The notes beneath the pieces were generated by a model. It worked only from the letters and a program-made list of their open reading frames with translations. It was not told the DNA's origin and made no database searches. The translations under genes were made by a program, and so were the position numbers. A stretch of DNA of 64,000 nucleotides from Geminicoccaceae bacterium (GTDB taxonomy: Bacteria; Pseudomonadota; Alphaproteobacteria; Geminicoccales; Geminicoccaceae), in contig AP024683.1 in assembly GCA_025999455.1 (NCBI GenBank), positions 1,619,501 through 1,683,500 of the forward strand, written 5' to 3'. This document shows positions 54,407-63,582 of this stretch, in pieces (the first letter of the stretch is position 1; the number at the start of each line of letters is the position of its first letter).

Positions 54407-55312
54407 TCAGGACGGTTGCTCGACGGTGGCTCCTCCTCGCGGCAGGTAACGGGGCGGACCGGTCTCGATCCCGAGCCGGCGCAGCTCCTCGGCGAGCTGC
54501 AACAGATCGCGCCAGGCGAGCCGCTTCTGCATCGGCTGGCGCAACAGGTAAGCGGGGTGGAAGACGACGAAGGCGGGAATGGCCGGTCGGCCGCCGCCCG
54601 GCTCGTAGCGGAAGCGGCGCCCGCGCAGACGGGTGACGCCCTCGTTGGCGCCCAACAACGCCTTGGCCGCGATGCCGCCCACGAAGACGAGGAGGGCGGG
54701 CTGCAACAGCTCGATCTGCCGCTCGAGGAAGGGCAGGCAGGTCGCGAGCTCGAGCGCGGTGGGCGCGCGGTTGCCGGGTGGCCGCCAGAAGACCGTGTTG
54801 GTGATGTAGACCCGCGTGCGGTCGAGGCCGATCGCAGCGAGCATCCGGTCGAGCAGCTTGCCCGACGGCCCGACGAAGGGCTTGCCCTGGCGGTCTTCCT
54901 CGACCCCGGGGGCTTCGCCCACGAGCATCACGCGCGCGGCGGGGTTGCCGTCGCACAAGCAGAGCCGCGTGGCCGTGGCCTTGAGCGGGCAGAGCTCGAA
55001 CGCTTCGAGCGCCCGGGCGAGCTCGTCGAGGGTCCGGCAGCGCCGCGCGAGCTCGCGCGCGCCGACGACGGGAGCGGCATCGGCGAGGCGGCCGACCGGC
55101 GAGGACCGCATCGCGGGCGCGGGTTCGGGCTCGACCGACGCGGCCGGCGCCTCGGCGACCGTGGCGACGGCCTCCCGGGATCGCGCCGCCTCGAGGCAGC
55201 AATCGACCCCCATGGCCGCCTGCCAGTCGAGCCACGCCGCGACACCCCGGGTCACCGCCGATCGATCGGCGAGGGGATCGTGCGACGACGCGCTCGCACC
55301 TGTGCCGGTCAT
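54407..55312 (-). CDS. Uracil-DNA glycosylase, family 4
   Basis: This enzyme of about 301 residues removes uracil from [23 protein letters not shown] carries motif A (GEAPG), [11 protein letters not shown] the substrate-binding region and [10 protein letters not shown] motif B. Scattered cysteines ([27 protein letters not shown]) are consistent with the iron-sulfur cluster of family 4. About 120 residues of low-complexity sequence precede the domain. The ATG at 55312 was chosen over GTG 55435, because the upstream residues look non-coding. Confidence 0.88.
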   Translation of the reverse strand: MTGTGASASSHDPLADRSAVTRGVAAWLDWQAAMGVDCCLEAARSREAVATVAEAPAASVEPEPAPAMRSSPVGRLADAAPVVGARELARRCRTLDELARALEAFELCPLKATATRLCLCDGNPAARVMLVGEAPGVEEDRQGKPFVGPSGKLLDRMLAAIGLDRTRVYITNTVFWRPPGNRAPTALELATCLPFLERQIELLQPALLVFVGGIAAKALLGANEGVTRLRGRRFRYEPGGGRPAIPAFVVFHPAYLLRQPMQKRLAWRDLLQLAEELRRLGIETGPPRYLPRGGATVEQPS

Positions 55313-55544
55313 GTCGTTCGGGCCCGCATGGCCCGCGTTCCCTCCCGCGAGGCTCGGCCGGTCGAGCGGCCTGGTTCGGCGACAGGGCCCGTCGGTGCGG
55401 CAAGCGACGGCGAGCCCGCCACCCACCGGCTCCACTCACGGGCGCACAACTCGCCCCGACGTCACCAATGACGCACGGGGCGCCGATTTATTCCGGATCG
55501 CGATCGAGGGATCGCCGCGAGCTCGGCCGGCCCCGCGGCGCGGC

Positions 55545-55748
55545 TCAGATCTCGCGATAGGGGATCGGCCGGCCGTCGGGCCCGGTCACGAGCTTGCCGC
55601 TCTCGTCTTGCGCCGCTATGTAGCGACCGTGCCCGACCGCGGTCCCGACGTAGAGGGCCGGCTTGACCTTCTTGCCCTCGAACGTTTTCGCCTGCTGGGC
55701 CGGCCCGCGCGCCGTGGGGTCGTTCTTGCTCTTGGACGTCTTGAGCAT
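55545..55748 (-). CDS. Small conserved hypothetical protein
   Basis: This 67-residue basic/charged protein reads MLKTSKSKNDPTARGPAQQ, then KVKPALYVGTAVGHGRYIAA and VTGPDGRPIPYREI. It has no membrane segment, cysteine or recognised motif. I recall similar short proteins with a V-GHGRY-A and D-GRPI-P pattern in other alphaproteobacteria, but cannot confirm this here. The GGAGATCTCACG upstream gives a plausible ribosome site. It lies alone, 232 bp upstream of the UDG start. Confidence 0.7.
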   Translation of the reverse strand: MLKTSKSKNDPTARGPAQQAKTFEGKKVKPALYVGTAVGHGRYIAAQDESGKLVTGPDGRPIPYREI

Positions 55749-55851
55749 CGTGAGATCTCCAACCGATCTGGAGCCGCCGGCGCCGCCGGGTCCGGCTCGG
55801 CCGAGCGGCAGGCTACTTGGCCGCCTCCGGCGATTCCGTCAAGCCGACCCG

Positions 55852-57588
55852 ATGCGCGGCACGCCGCGCCGTGGCCCGAGCCGGCTCGTCGTCCTCTTGC
55901 TCGCCGCGAGCCTCGTCTCCTGTACCGGCGGCTCGCCCGGCTGGCGCGAGGGTGGTTTCGCCAATGCCGAGGAGTTCGGTCAGGGCCGCTCGCCGGCCGC
56001 GGCCTACCTGGCCGGCCGGCACGCCCTCGAGCTCGGCCGGGTCGAGGAAGCGGCCCGCTATTTCGAGCGCGCCTCGGCGGCCGACCCGCTCAACCTCGAG
56101 CTCAGACGCCAGGCCTTCCTGCTCACCGTCGCAGCCGGTGAGATCGACCGCGGTGTCGCCCTCGCCCGTCAGCTCCTGGAGCTCGACGGCACGGCCGAGG
56201 AAGCCCGCCTGCTGCTCGCCGTGGTCGAGGCCAAGGCCGGCCGTTTCCAAGCGATGCGCGAGCAGGTCGCCCGGCTCGGCGGGCGCGGCCCCTTGGGCGG
56301 CATCGCCCCGGCGCTGCGCGCCTGGGCGCGGGCCGGCACGGGCGATCTCGACGCGGCGCTCGAGCTCCTCGAGCGCGGCGGGCGCGACGACCCGTTCGCC
56401 CTCCTGCGCGGCTACCATCGGGCGATGATCCTCGCCTATGGCGGCCGGCTCGGTGAGGCGCGGGCCGCGCTCGCCGCCCTCGACCGCGGCGACGAGCCCG
56501 TGCCGTTGCGGCTCCTCTTCGCCCAGGCGGCGCTCGACGTCCGCGCCGGAGAGCGCGAGCGGGCGCTCGTCCGGCTCGACGCCTATCGCAAGCGGGCGGG
56601 TGATCCGGCCTCGGTCGTCGCCGTTCGCGAGCGGATCGCCCGGGGCGAGGAGGGGTGGCTGCCGGCCGCCGATCCGGCGAGCGGGGCCGCCGATCTCCTG
56701 CTCGGCCTCGCCGAACTTTTGCGCGAGCAGCGGGTCGGGGCGCAGGCCCTCGTCTACGCCCGGCTCGCCGCCCATCTCACGCCGGAGGCCGGCGACGTTT
56801 GGCTCGCGATCGGTCGGATCGCCCAGCTCCAAGACGATCACGCGGGCGCGATCCGCGCCTACGAGCGGGTGGCGGAGACCTCGCCCTTCCATTGGGAGGC
56901 GCAGCTCGCCAAGGCCTCCGCTCTGAAGGACCAGGACAGGGACGAAGATGCGATCGCGCTCCTGCGCGAGCTCGCCCGCCGCCGGCCCGAGCGGATCGAC
57001 GCGCTCGTCCAGCTCGGCGATCTGTTCCGCGCCGAAGAGCGCTTCGCCGAGGCCGGCGAGGCCTACGGCGAGGCGATCGCCCGGCTCGGCGAGCCGCAGC
57101 GGCAGCATTGGCGGCTCTTCTACGTGCGCGGGATCGCCCTCGAGCGGACCAAGCGTTGGCCGGAAGCCGAAGCGGCCTTCTTGAAAGCGCTCGAGCTGCA
57201 GCCCGACCAGCCCTTCGTCCTCAACTATCTGGGCTATTCCTGGGTCGAGCAGGGCACGAACCTCGAGCGCGCCAAGGCGATGCTCCATCGCGCCGTCGAG
57301 CTGCGGCCGCAGGATGGCTTCATCGTCGACAGCCTGGGCTGGGCCTATTTCAAGCTCGGCGAGTACGACAAAGCGGTCGAGTATCTGGAGCGCGCGGTCG
57401 AGCTCGAGCCCGGCGATCCGACGATCAACGACCATCTGGGCGATGCCTATTGGCGGGTCGGCCGGCATCGCGAAGCCCGCTTCCAATGGCAGCGCGCCCT
57501 CGGGCTCAAGCCCGAGGAGGACGCCTTGGCGGCGATCAACGAAAAGCTCGAGAAGGGCCTCCCGGAGCCCGATGCCCGACGGGGGTGA
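55852..57588 (+). CDS. TPR-repeat lipoprotein
   Basis: This 578-residue protein has a lipobox (VVLLLAASLVSC) after a basic N-terminus and a chain of tetratricopeptide repeats through most of its length, for example AAAYLAGRHALELGRVEEAA, HAGAIRAYERVAETSPFHWE and NYLGYSWVEQGTNLERAKAM. Similar proteins precede ispE in many alphaproteobacteria. TPR lipoproteins usually scaffold envelope complexes; a specific partner is not indicated. The ATG at 55852 was selected over the longer open frame because the signal peptide begins there. The last 17 bp overlap ispE. Confidence 0.88.
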   Translation: MRGTPRRGPSRLVVLLLAASLVSCTGGSPGWREGGFANAEEFGQGRSPAAAYLAGRHALELGRVEEAARYFERASAADPLNLELRRQAFLLTVAAGEIDRGVALARQLLELDGTAEEARLLLAVVEAKAGRFQAMREQVARLGGRGPLGGIAPALRAWARAGTGDLDAALELLERGGRDDPFALLRGYHRAMILAYGGRLGEARAALAALDRGDEPVPLRLLFAQAALDVRAGERERALVRLDAYRKRAGDPASVVAVRERIARGEEGWLPAADPASGAADLLLGLAELLREQRVGAQALVYARLAAHLTPEAGDVWLAIGRIAQLQDDHAGAIRAYERVAETSPFHWEAQLAKASALKDQDRDEDAIALLRELARRRPERIDALVQLGDLFRAEERFAEAGEAYGEAIARLGEPQRQHWRLFYVRGIALERTKRWPEAEAAFLKALELQPDQPFVLNYLGYSWVEQGTNLERAKAMLHRAVELRPQDGFIVDSLGWAYFKLGEYDKAVEYLERAVELEPGDPTINDHLGDAYWRVGRHREARFQWQRALGLKPEEDALAAINEKLEKGLPEPDARRG

Positions 57589-58456
57589 GCCGGTCGTCGT
57601 CGAGGCGGCGCGGGCCAAGCTCAACCTCGATCTGCTCGTCACCGCCCGCCGCCCGGACGGCCGGCACGAGCTCGACAGCCTCGTCCTCTTCTGTGACCTC
57701 GCCGACCGTGTCGAACTCCGGCCGGCTGAGGGGCTGACCCTCACCGTCGAGGGGCCGACCGCCGAGGGTGTGCCGAACGATGGCGGCAATCTCGTGCTGC
57801 GCGCCGCGCGGGCCCTGGCCGAGGCCGCGGGCGTGGCCCCGCGCGCCGCGATCCGTCTCGTCAAGGAGATCCCGGTGGCGGCCGGGCTCGGCGGGGGGTC
57901 GAGCGACGCGGCCGCGACCTTGCGCGGGCTGCGCCGGCTCTGGGGCCTCGCGATCGACGACGAGCGGCTGCGCGACATCGGCCTTTCGCTCGGCGCCGAT
58001 CTGCCGGTTTGCCTCTACGGCCGGCCCGCCCGCATGCGCGGCATCGGCGAGCGGCTCGACCCGGTCCGCGGCCTGCCCGATCTCCCGCTCCTCTTGGTCA
58101 ATCCTGGCCGACCGCTCGCCACCGGGCCGGTCTTCCGCGCGCTCTCGGGGCCGTTCCGCGCCGCCGCCCGGCCGCCGCTCTCGCCCGGGCCGAGCCTCGT
58201 CCGCTTCGCCGTCTGGCTGGCCGAGAGCCGCAACGACCTCGAGCCCCCGGCGCGTCGGCTCGAGCCCGAGATCGGTCGCGTGCTCGAGGAACTGAACGCG
58301 CTCTCGGGCTGCCTCTTGGCCCGGATGAGCGGCTCCGGTGCCACCTGCTTCGGGATCTTCGGCGACCGCGGCGAGCTCGAGACCGCCGCCCTCCTGCTGC
58401 GCCGCAAGCATCCCCATTGGTGGATCCGGCCGACCTTCGCACGGGGTGGACATTGA
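57572..58456 (+). CDS. ispE: 4-diphosphocytidyl-2-C-methyl-D-erythritol kinase
   Basis: This 294-residue GHMP kinase of the MEP isoprenoid pathway has an AARAKLNLDLLVTARRPDGRHELDS N-terminal block (residues 12-37), the glycine-rich ATP motif PVAAGLGGGSSDAAA (110-125), and the C-terminal LARMSGSGATCFG. All three GHMP motifs are present. Its start lies inside the TPR gene and its stop overlaps the next start, TTGA at 58453-58456. No other MEP gene is in the window. Confidence 0.94.
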   Translation: MPDGGEPVVVEAARAKLNLDLLVTARRPDGRHELDSLVLFCDLADRVELRPAEGLTLTVEGPTAEGVPNDGGNLVLRAARALAEAAGVAPRAAIRLVKEIPVAAGLGGGSSDAAATLRGLRRLWGLAIDDERLRDIGLSLGADLPVCLYGRPARMRGIGERLDPVRGLPDLPLLLVNPGRPLATGPVFRALSGPFRAAARPPLSPGPSLVRFAVWLAESRNDLEPPARRLEPEIGRVLEELNALSGCLLARMSGSGATCFGIFGDRGELETAALLLRRKHPHWWIRPTFARGGH

Positions 58457-59184
58457 TCCTCTTGCTCACCGATTTCGGCCTCGCCGGCCCCTATGTCGGC
58501 CAGATGCATCTCGTGCTGCGCCGGCTCGCCCCCGAGGTACCCGTCCTCGACCTGCAGCACGATCTCCCGGCCTTCCGGCCGGACCTCGCGAGCCCGCTCT
58601 TGGCCGCCCATCTCGACTTCGCGCAGCCGGGCGACGTCGTCGTGGCCGTGGTCGACCCCGGCGTCGGCACCGAGCGGCGACCGCTTGCGCTGCGGCTCGA
58701 CGGGATCTGGCTCGTGGGCCCCGACAACGGCCTTTTCGAGGCGGCTCTCAGGCGGGCCCGAGCGGTCGAGAGCTACGCGATCGTCTGGCGGCCCGAGCGG
58801 CTCTCGGCGAGCTTCCACGGCCGCGACCTCTTCGCGCCCGTGGCCGCCCGGCTCGCCCGCGGCGACCGTTCGGACCTGGTTCCGGCCGAGCCCACCCGCT
58901 TTCCCGATCGGCCGGACGATCTGCCCTCGATCGTCCACGTCGACGCCTACGGCAACGCCTGGACGGGGCTCCGCGCCGCCCGCCTGCCGATCGGCGCCCG
59001 GCTGCGTGCCGCCGGCCGGATCCTCGAGCGGGCCCGCACCTTCGGCGAGGTGCCGCCCGGTACCGCCTTCTGGTACGAGAACAGCTCAGGCTTCGCCGAG
59101 ATCGCGGTCAACGGTGGGAGCGCCGCCGCGACGCTCGGCCTGCGGCTCGGCGATCCCGTCGAGCGCGTCGACGGCGATTGCTGA
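58453..59184 (+). CDS. SAM hydroxide adenosyltransferase family protein (DUF62)
   Basis: This 243-residue protein of the S-adenosyl-L-methionine hydroxide adenosyltransferase family contains LLTDFGLAGPYVGQM (N-terminal aspartate), VAVVDPGVGTERRPLAL, LVGPDNGLFEAAL and, at the end, ENSSGFAEIAVNGGSAA. The family cleaves SAM to adenosine and methionine or uses halides. The start is TTG overlapping the ispE stop (TTGA); no ATG or GTG is nearby. tRNA-Gln follows 33 bp later. Confidence 0.88.
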   Translation: MILLLTDFGLAGPYVGQMHLVLRRLAPEVPVLDLQHDLPAFRPDLASPLLAAHLDFAQPGDVVVAVVDPGVGTERRPLALRLDGIWLVGPDNGLFEAALRRARAVESYAIVWRPERLSASFHGRDLFAPVAARLARGDRSDLVPAEPTRFPDRPDDLPSIVHVDAYGNAWTGLRAARLPIGARLRAAGRILERARTFGEVPPGTAFWYENSSGFAEIAVNGGSAAATLGLRLGDPVERVDGDC

Positions 59185-59217
59185 AGAGGGGCTCCCGGCT
59201 CTATACCGGCGGCGGAT

Positions 59218-59292
59218 TGGGGCGTCGCCAAGCGGTAAGGCAGCGGACTTTGGATCCGCCATCCGGTGGTTCGAATCCACCCGCCCCAGCCA
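59218..59292 (+). tRNA. tRNA-Gln (anticodon TTG)
   Basis: This is a full cloverleaf with acceptor stem TGGGGCG/CGCCCCA, discriminator G and encoded CCA (59290-59292). The anticodon loop CTTTGGA gives TTG, read as Gln. The T-arm contains GGTTCGAATCC. It sits between the SAM-enzyme gene and the dihydropyrimidinase-like gene on the same strand and could be co-transcribed. Confidence 0.96.
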
Positions 59293-59319
59293 CCTCTCGC
59301 AAGCTCCGGGAGGACCGGC

Positions 59320-60783
59320 TTGAGCCCCTTCGATCTCGTGATCCGCGGCGGCACGGTGGTGACCGCGACCGATCTCTACGCCGCCGACATCGGGGTGCGC
59401 GACGGCCGGATCGTGGCGATCGGCGAGGATCTGCCGGCCGGCCGCGAGGAGCTCGACGCCCGCGGCCTGCTCGTCCTGCCGGGCGGGGTCGACAGCCACT
59501 GCCACATCGAGCAGCTCGCCGCCACGGGGCTCGTGAACGCCGACACCTTCGAGACCGCCACGGCCTCGGCGGCGCTCGGCGGGACCACGACGGTGATCCC
59601 CTTCGTGGCGCAGCATGTCGGCACCTCGCTCGCCGCCGTGGCCGAGGACTATCATCGCCGCGCCGAACGCGGCGCGATCGTCGACTACGCCTTCCACCTC
59701 ATCCTCGCCGATCCACGGCCCGAGATCTTGAAGGACGAGCTGCCGCCGCTCGTGCGCGCGGGCCACGCCTCCTTGAAGGTCTTCTTGACCTACGATCGGC
59801 TCGTGATCGACGACGAGCAGCTCCTCGACGTCCTCGAAGCGGCCCGCAGCCACGGCCTCATGGTCTGCGTGCACGCCGAGAACCACGGCATGATCCGCTG
59901 GATGGGCCGCCGGCTCGTCGAGCGCGGCTTCACCCATCCGCGCTTCCACGTGCCCTCGCACCCGCGGATCGGCGAGGTCGAGGCGATCCACCGGGCGATC
60001 GCCTGCGCGGCCTTGCTCGACCAGCCGATCATGATCTTCCACGTCTCGACCGCCGAAGGTGCCGCCACGATCCACCGCGCCCGCGGCGAGGGCCGCAAGG
60101 TCTGGGGCGAGACCTGCACGCAATATCTCACCTTAACCTCGGCCGAGCTCGACCGGCCGGGGATCGAGGGCGCGAAGTGGATTTGCTCACCACCCCTGCG
60201 CGACCCCGCGGACCAGGAGGCGCTCTGGTGGGCGCTCGAGGTCGGGACGCTGCAATGCGTCTCCTCCGACCACGCACCCTACCGGATGGACGCGACCGGC
60301 AAGCTCGCCAAGGGCCCGAACCCGTCCTTCAAGGAGATCGCGAACGGCATGCCCGGCCTCGAGCTCAGGCTGCCGGTCCTGTTCGACGCGATGGTGAGCC
60401 GCGGCCGGTTGGGTCTCAAGAAGTTCGTCGAGCTCACCGCGACCGCACCCGCCGCGATCTACGGCCTGCACCCCAGGAAGGGAACGATCGCGCCCGGTTC
60501 GGATGCCGACCTCGTCCTCTGGGATGCCGAGCGCAAGGTGACGATCGAGGATGCGCCCCGCACCGATCGGGCCGGCTACACGCCTTACGCCGGCCGGACG
60601 GTGAAGGGCTGGCCACGCCACGTGCTGCTGCGCGGCCGGCCGATCGTCCGCGACGGCACGCTTTTGGGCACACCCGGCGAGGGTCGCTTCCTGCCGCGGC
60701 GGGGTGGCTGGGCCGCGGTGCCGACCGGCCGACCGGCCCCGGAGTTCGATCCGGCGCGCAATTTCGGGGCGCGGCTCTGGTGA
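59320..60783 (+). CDS. hydA: Dihydropyrimidinase/hydantoinase-like amidohydrolase
   Basis: This 487-residue amidohydrolase has a TIM barrel with the binuclear-zinc set intact: His60, His62, Lys153 (carboxylated in the family; SLKVFLTY), His185, His241 and Asp317 (SSDHAPY). Dihydropyrimidinases and hydantoinases share this layout and hydrolyse cyclic ureides. TTG start with GGGAGG six bases upstream, after the tRNA. It is the first gene of the coupled catabolic operon, but pyrimidine-catabolism partners (PydA, beta-ureidopropionase) are absent, so the ring substrate is uncertain. Confidence 0.9.
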   Translation: MSPFDLVIRGGTVVTATDLYAADIGVRDGRIVAIGEDLPAGREELDARGLLVLPGGVDSHCHIEQLAATGLVNADTFETATASAALGGTTTVIPFVAQHVGTSLAAVAEDYHRRAERGAIVDYAFHLILADPRPEILKDELPPLVRAGHASLKVFLTYDRLVIDDEQLLDVLEAARSHGLMVCVHAENHGMIRWMGRRLVERGFTHPRFHVPSHPRIGEVEAIHRAIACAALLDQPIMIFHVSTAEGAATIHRARGEGRKVWGETCTQYLTLTSAELDRPGIEGAKWICSPPLRDPADQEALWWALEVGTLQCVSSDHAPYRMDATGKLAKGPNPSFKEIANGMPGLELRLPVLFDAMVSRGRLGLKKFVELTATAPAAIYGLHPRKGTIAPGSDADLVLWDAERKVTIEDAPRTDRAGYTPYAGRTVKGWPRHVLLRGRPIVRDGTLLGTPGEGRFLPRRGGWAAVPTGRPAPEFDPARNFGARLW

Positions 60784-61316
60784 GCGCGGTCGATTGGAGC
60801 GAGGGCGCGCACCGGGCGATCGCCCGGGCCGGCATCCGCCTCCTCGCCCACGTTCCCGATGCCGGGCTTTCGCCCCTGCTCGCCCGCTGCGGTCGCGATC
60901 CCGCGATCCGACTCGTGGGCCTCGCCGACGAGCGCGAGGGCCCGGCGCTCCTGGCCGGCGCCTGGCTCGGCGGGCTCCCGGGCCTCCTCGCTTGCCAGTC
61001 GAGCGGGGTCGGCAACCTCGTCAACATGCTGGGCCTTTCGGCGGTCGGCCGGTTCCCGCTGCCGATCCTCGTCACGATGCGCGGCGAGTGGGGTGAGCAG
61101 AACCCCTGGCAGGTGCCGATGGGCCAGGCCGTGCCCGCGGTTCTCGCGGCGATGGGCGTGCGCCTCTTCTCGCTCGAGCGGGCGGAGGAGGCCGAGGCCG
61201 TGCTCGACGGTGCCCTGGGCCTCGCCTTCGGCTCGGAGCAGATGGTGGCCGTCCTCGTCCGCCAACGGCTCTTGGGTGCCAAGCGCTTCCGCGCCGCCCG
61301 GGCGAGCGTGCCTTGA
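60780..61316 (+). CDS. Thiamine-diphosphate enzyme, alpha (PYR-type) subunit, ComD-like
   Basis: This 178-residue protein resembles the N-terminal PYR domain of sulfopyruvate/phosphonopyruvate decarboxylases (ComD). GLPGLLACQSSGVGNLVNMLGL matches the conserved substrate/PYR contact region. It has no thiamine-binding motif of its own and must pair with the next gene. GTG start and TTGA end overlap its neighbours on both sides. The substrate of the decarboxylase is not visible. Confidence 0.82.
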   Translation: MSAVDWSEGAHRAIARAGIRLLAHVPDAGLSPLLARCGRDPAIRLVGLADEREGPALLAGAWLGGLPGLLACQSSGVGNLVNMLGLSAVGRFPLPILVTMRGEWGEQNPWQVPMGQAVPAVLAAMGVRLFSLERAEEAEAVLDGALGLAFGSEQMVAVLVRQRLLGAKRFRAARASVP

Positions 61317-61903
61317 GCGCGGGGCTCGACCGTCGCGCGCTCGTCGCCGCCCTCGTGGCCCGGCGCGGCTCGGCGCTGCTCCTGGCCGGGCTCGGCTCGC
61401 CGGCTTGGGATCTCGCCGCCGCCGGCGACCATCCGCAGCACGTACATCTCTGGGGCGGCATGGGCGGGGCCTTCGCGATGGGCCTCGGGCTCGCGCTCGC
61501 CCGCCCGGACCGGCGCGTCGTGGTCCTCACGGGTGACGGCGAAGCGCTCATGGGCCTCGCTTCGCTCGCCACGATCGCCGCGCAGAAGGTGCGGAACCTC
61601 GCGCTCCTCGTCCTCGACAACGGCGTCTACGGCGAGACCGGCGGCCAGCCGACCGCGACCTCGGCCGGGGTCGACCTCGCCGGCATCGCGGCCGCCGCGG
61701 GCTTCCCCACAACACGCCGACTCGAGAACCCGGAGCAGGTGCAGGCGACGGTCGATCTCCTGCTCGAAGCCCCGGGCCCGGTCCTGGTCCAGGCCCGGGT
61801 CGAGCATCGCCCCCTGCCGCTCGTCCTGCCGCCCGAGGACGCGGTCACCGAGAAGCGCCGCCTGCGCGCCGCCCTCGGCGTCGGCGAGGCGGGCGCACGA
61901 TGA
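61313..61903 (+). CDS. Thiamine-diphosphate enzyme, beta (PP-type) subunit, ComE-like
   Basis: This 196-residue PP-domain protein carries the thiamine-binding motif GDGEALMGLASLATIAA followed ~25 residues later by LDNGVYGETGGQ, the GDG-x(n)-N pattern, and LWGGMGGAFAMGLGLAL before it. It matches the ComE half of two-subunit decarboxylases and sits directly after the alpha half, with a TTGA overlap, so the two probably form one active decarboxylase. The stop overlaps the next ATG (ATGA). Confidence 0.85.
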   Translation: MSAGLDRRALVAALVARRGSALLLAGLGSPAWDLAAAGDHPQHVHLWGGMGGAFAMGLGLALARPDRRVVVLTGDGEALMGLASLATIAAQKVRNLALLVLDNGVYGETGGQPTATSAGVDLAGIAAAAGFPTTRRLENPEQVQATVDLLLEAPGPVLVQARVEHRPLPLVLPPEDAVTEKRRLRAALGVGEAGAR

Positions 61904-63582
61904 GCGAGGCCGCGCGCCCCGGTTCCCGTTGGCTCGCCGAGGCGCTGGCCGGGGCCGGGGTGAGCCACGTCTTCTTCGTCGACGCCATCCTCCGCCGCAC
62001 GCTCATCGAGCTCGAAACGCTCGGCGTGCGCCGCGTCCTCGCCCATGCCGAGAAGGCCGCCGCCTACATGGCCGACGGCTATGCGCGCGCGGCCGGCCGT
62101 CCGGGCGTCTGCCTCGCCCAGTCGGTGGGGGCCGCCAACCTCGCCGCCGGCCTGCAGGACGCCTTCCTCCACCGGAGCCCGGTGATCGCGCTCACCGGCC
62201 GCAAGCCCGCCGCCTTCCAGTACCGCAACGCCTATCAAGAGATCGACCACGACGGCCCGTTTTCGGCCGTGACCAAGGCCCGCGCCCGGGTCGAGACGCC
62301 CGAGGAGCTGCCGCATCTTTTGCGGCTCGCCTTCCGCGAGGCGTGCGAGGGCACACCACGGCCGGTCCATCTCGACCTGCCCGGGCTGCAGGGCGAGCTC
62401 GTCGAGACCGCGACGATCGCCGAGCCGCCCCGGATCCCGCCGCAACACCGGATGGTGCCGGCCCGCCGACCGCCGCCCGATCCCGACGAGATCGAGGCCG
62501 CCGCCCGCGCGCTCGCCGCCGCCGAACGACCGGTCCTCGTGGCCGGTGCCGGTGCGGTGCTCGCGGGCGCGCATCGAGCCTTGCGTACACTCGCCGAGGC
62601 GGGACCCGTGCCGGTCGCCACTTCGCTCGGCGGTCGGGGGATCCTCCCGACCGACCATCCGCTCCACCTCGGGGTCGTCGGCACCTATTCCGCGCCACCC
62701 GCCAACCGGCTCGTCCACGAGGCCGACCTCGTCCTCTTCGTGGGCTGCCACACGGGCGATCAGCCGACGCAGAACTGGACGGTCCCACCGCGCGACCGAC
62801 CGGTCGTCCAGATCGACGTCGAGGCGCGCGAGCTCGGCCGCTCCTACCCCGCTGCCCTCGGCGTCCTGGCCGATCCGGCCCGTGCCCTCGAAGCGCTCGC
62901 CGCCTCGCTCCGGCCGCGACCCTCCTGGAAAGCCTGGGCCGAGCGGGTGGCCGCCGAGGTCGGGGCGTGGCGGGCGCACATCGCACCGCTCCTCGCTGCC
63001 GACGCCGTGCCGATCCGGGTCGAGCGGCTCTGCGCCGAACTCTCGGCGGTCTTGCCCGAGGAGGCGATCCTGGTCGCCGACACGGGCTATTCCGGGATCT
63101 GGACGGGCACGCTCGTCGAGCTGCCGTCACCCGAGCAGCGTTATCTGCGCGCCGCCGGCTCCTTGGGCTGGGCTTTTCCGGCGGCGATCGGCGCCAAGTG
63201 TGCCGCACCCGATCGGCCGGTCGTCTGCTTCTGCGGCGACGGCGCCTTCTATTATCACCTGGGCGAGCTCGAGACCGCGCGCCGGCTGGGCCTGCCGCTC
63301 GTCGTCGTGGTGAACGACAACTCCGCCTTCGGCCAGGGGCTCGTCAACGTCCACCGCCTCCAAGGCGATCGACCCGGCAACCCGGACGACATCGTCCGCT
63401 TCGGCCCGACCGACTTCGCCGCCGTGGCGCGCGCCTTCGGGGTCGAGGGGATCCGGGTCGAGCGGCCCGAGGCGATCCGCCCGGCGCTCGAGCGGGCCTT
63501 GGCCGCGTCCGGCCCCGTGGTCGTCGACGTCGTGACCGACCCCTGGCCGCGCGCCCCCGAACCTTGGATTCCACCGCCTTGA
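61900..63582 (+). CDS. Thiamine-diphosphate-dependent enzyme (acetolactate synthase-like)
   Basis: This 560-residue full-length ThDP enzyme consists of a PYR domain with catalytic Glu51 in LAHAEKAAAYMADGYARA, a central domain (PVLVAGAGAVLAGAHRALR, DQPTQNWTVPPRDRPVVQIDV), and a PP domain with GDGAFYYHLGELETARRLGL and VVNDNSAFGQ. The overall pattern is that of the acetolactate synthase/benzoylformate decarboxylase group, but the absence of the regulatory subunit gene argues against branched-chain synthesis. Its ATG overlaps the beta-subunit stop. It probably acts in a catabolic lyase/decarboxylase step. Confidence 0.85.
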   Translation: MSEAARPGSRWLAEALAGAGVSHVFFVDAILRRTLIELETLGVRRVLAHAEKAAAYMADGYARAAGRPGVCLAQSVGAANLAAGLQDAFLHRSPVIALTGRKPAAFQYRNAYQEIDHDGPFSAVTKARARVETPEELPHLLRLAFREACEGTPRPVHLDLPGLQGELVETATIAEPPRIPPQHRMVPARRPPPDPDEIEAAARALAAAERPVLVAGAGAVLAGAHRALRTLAEAGPVPVATSLGGRGILPTDHPLHLGVVGTYSAPPANRLVHEADLVLFVGCHTGDQPTQNWTVPPRDRPVVQIDVEARELGRSYPAALGVLADPARALEALAASLRPRPSWKAWAERVAAEVGAWRAHIAPLLAADAVPIRVERLCAELSAVLPEEAILVADTGYSGIWTGTLVELPSPEQRYLRAAGSLGWAFPAAIGAKCAAPDRPVVCFCGDGAFYYHLGELETARRLGLPLVVVVNDNSAFGQGLVNVHRLQGDRPGNPDDIVRFGPTDFAAVARAFGVEGIRVERPEAIRPALERALAASGPVVVDVVTDPWPRAPEPWIPPP

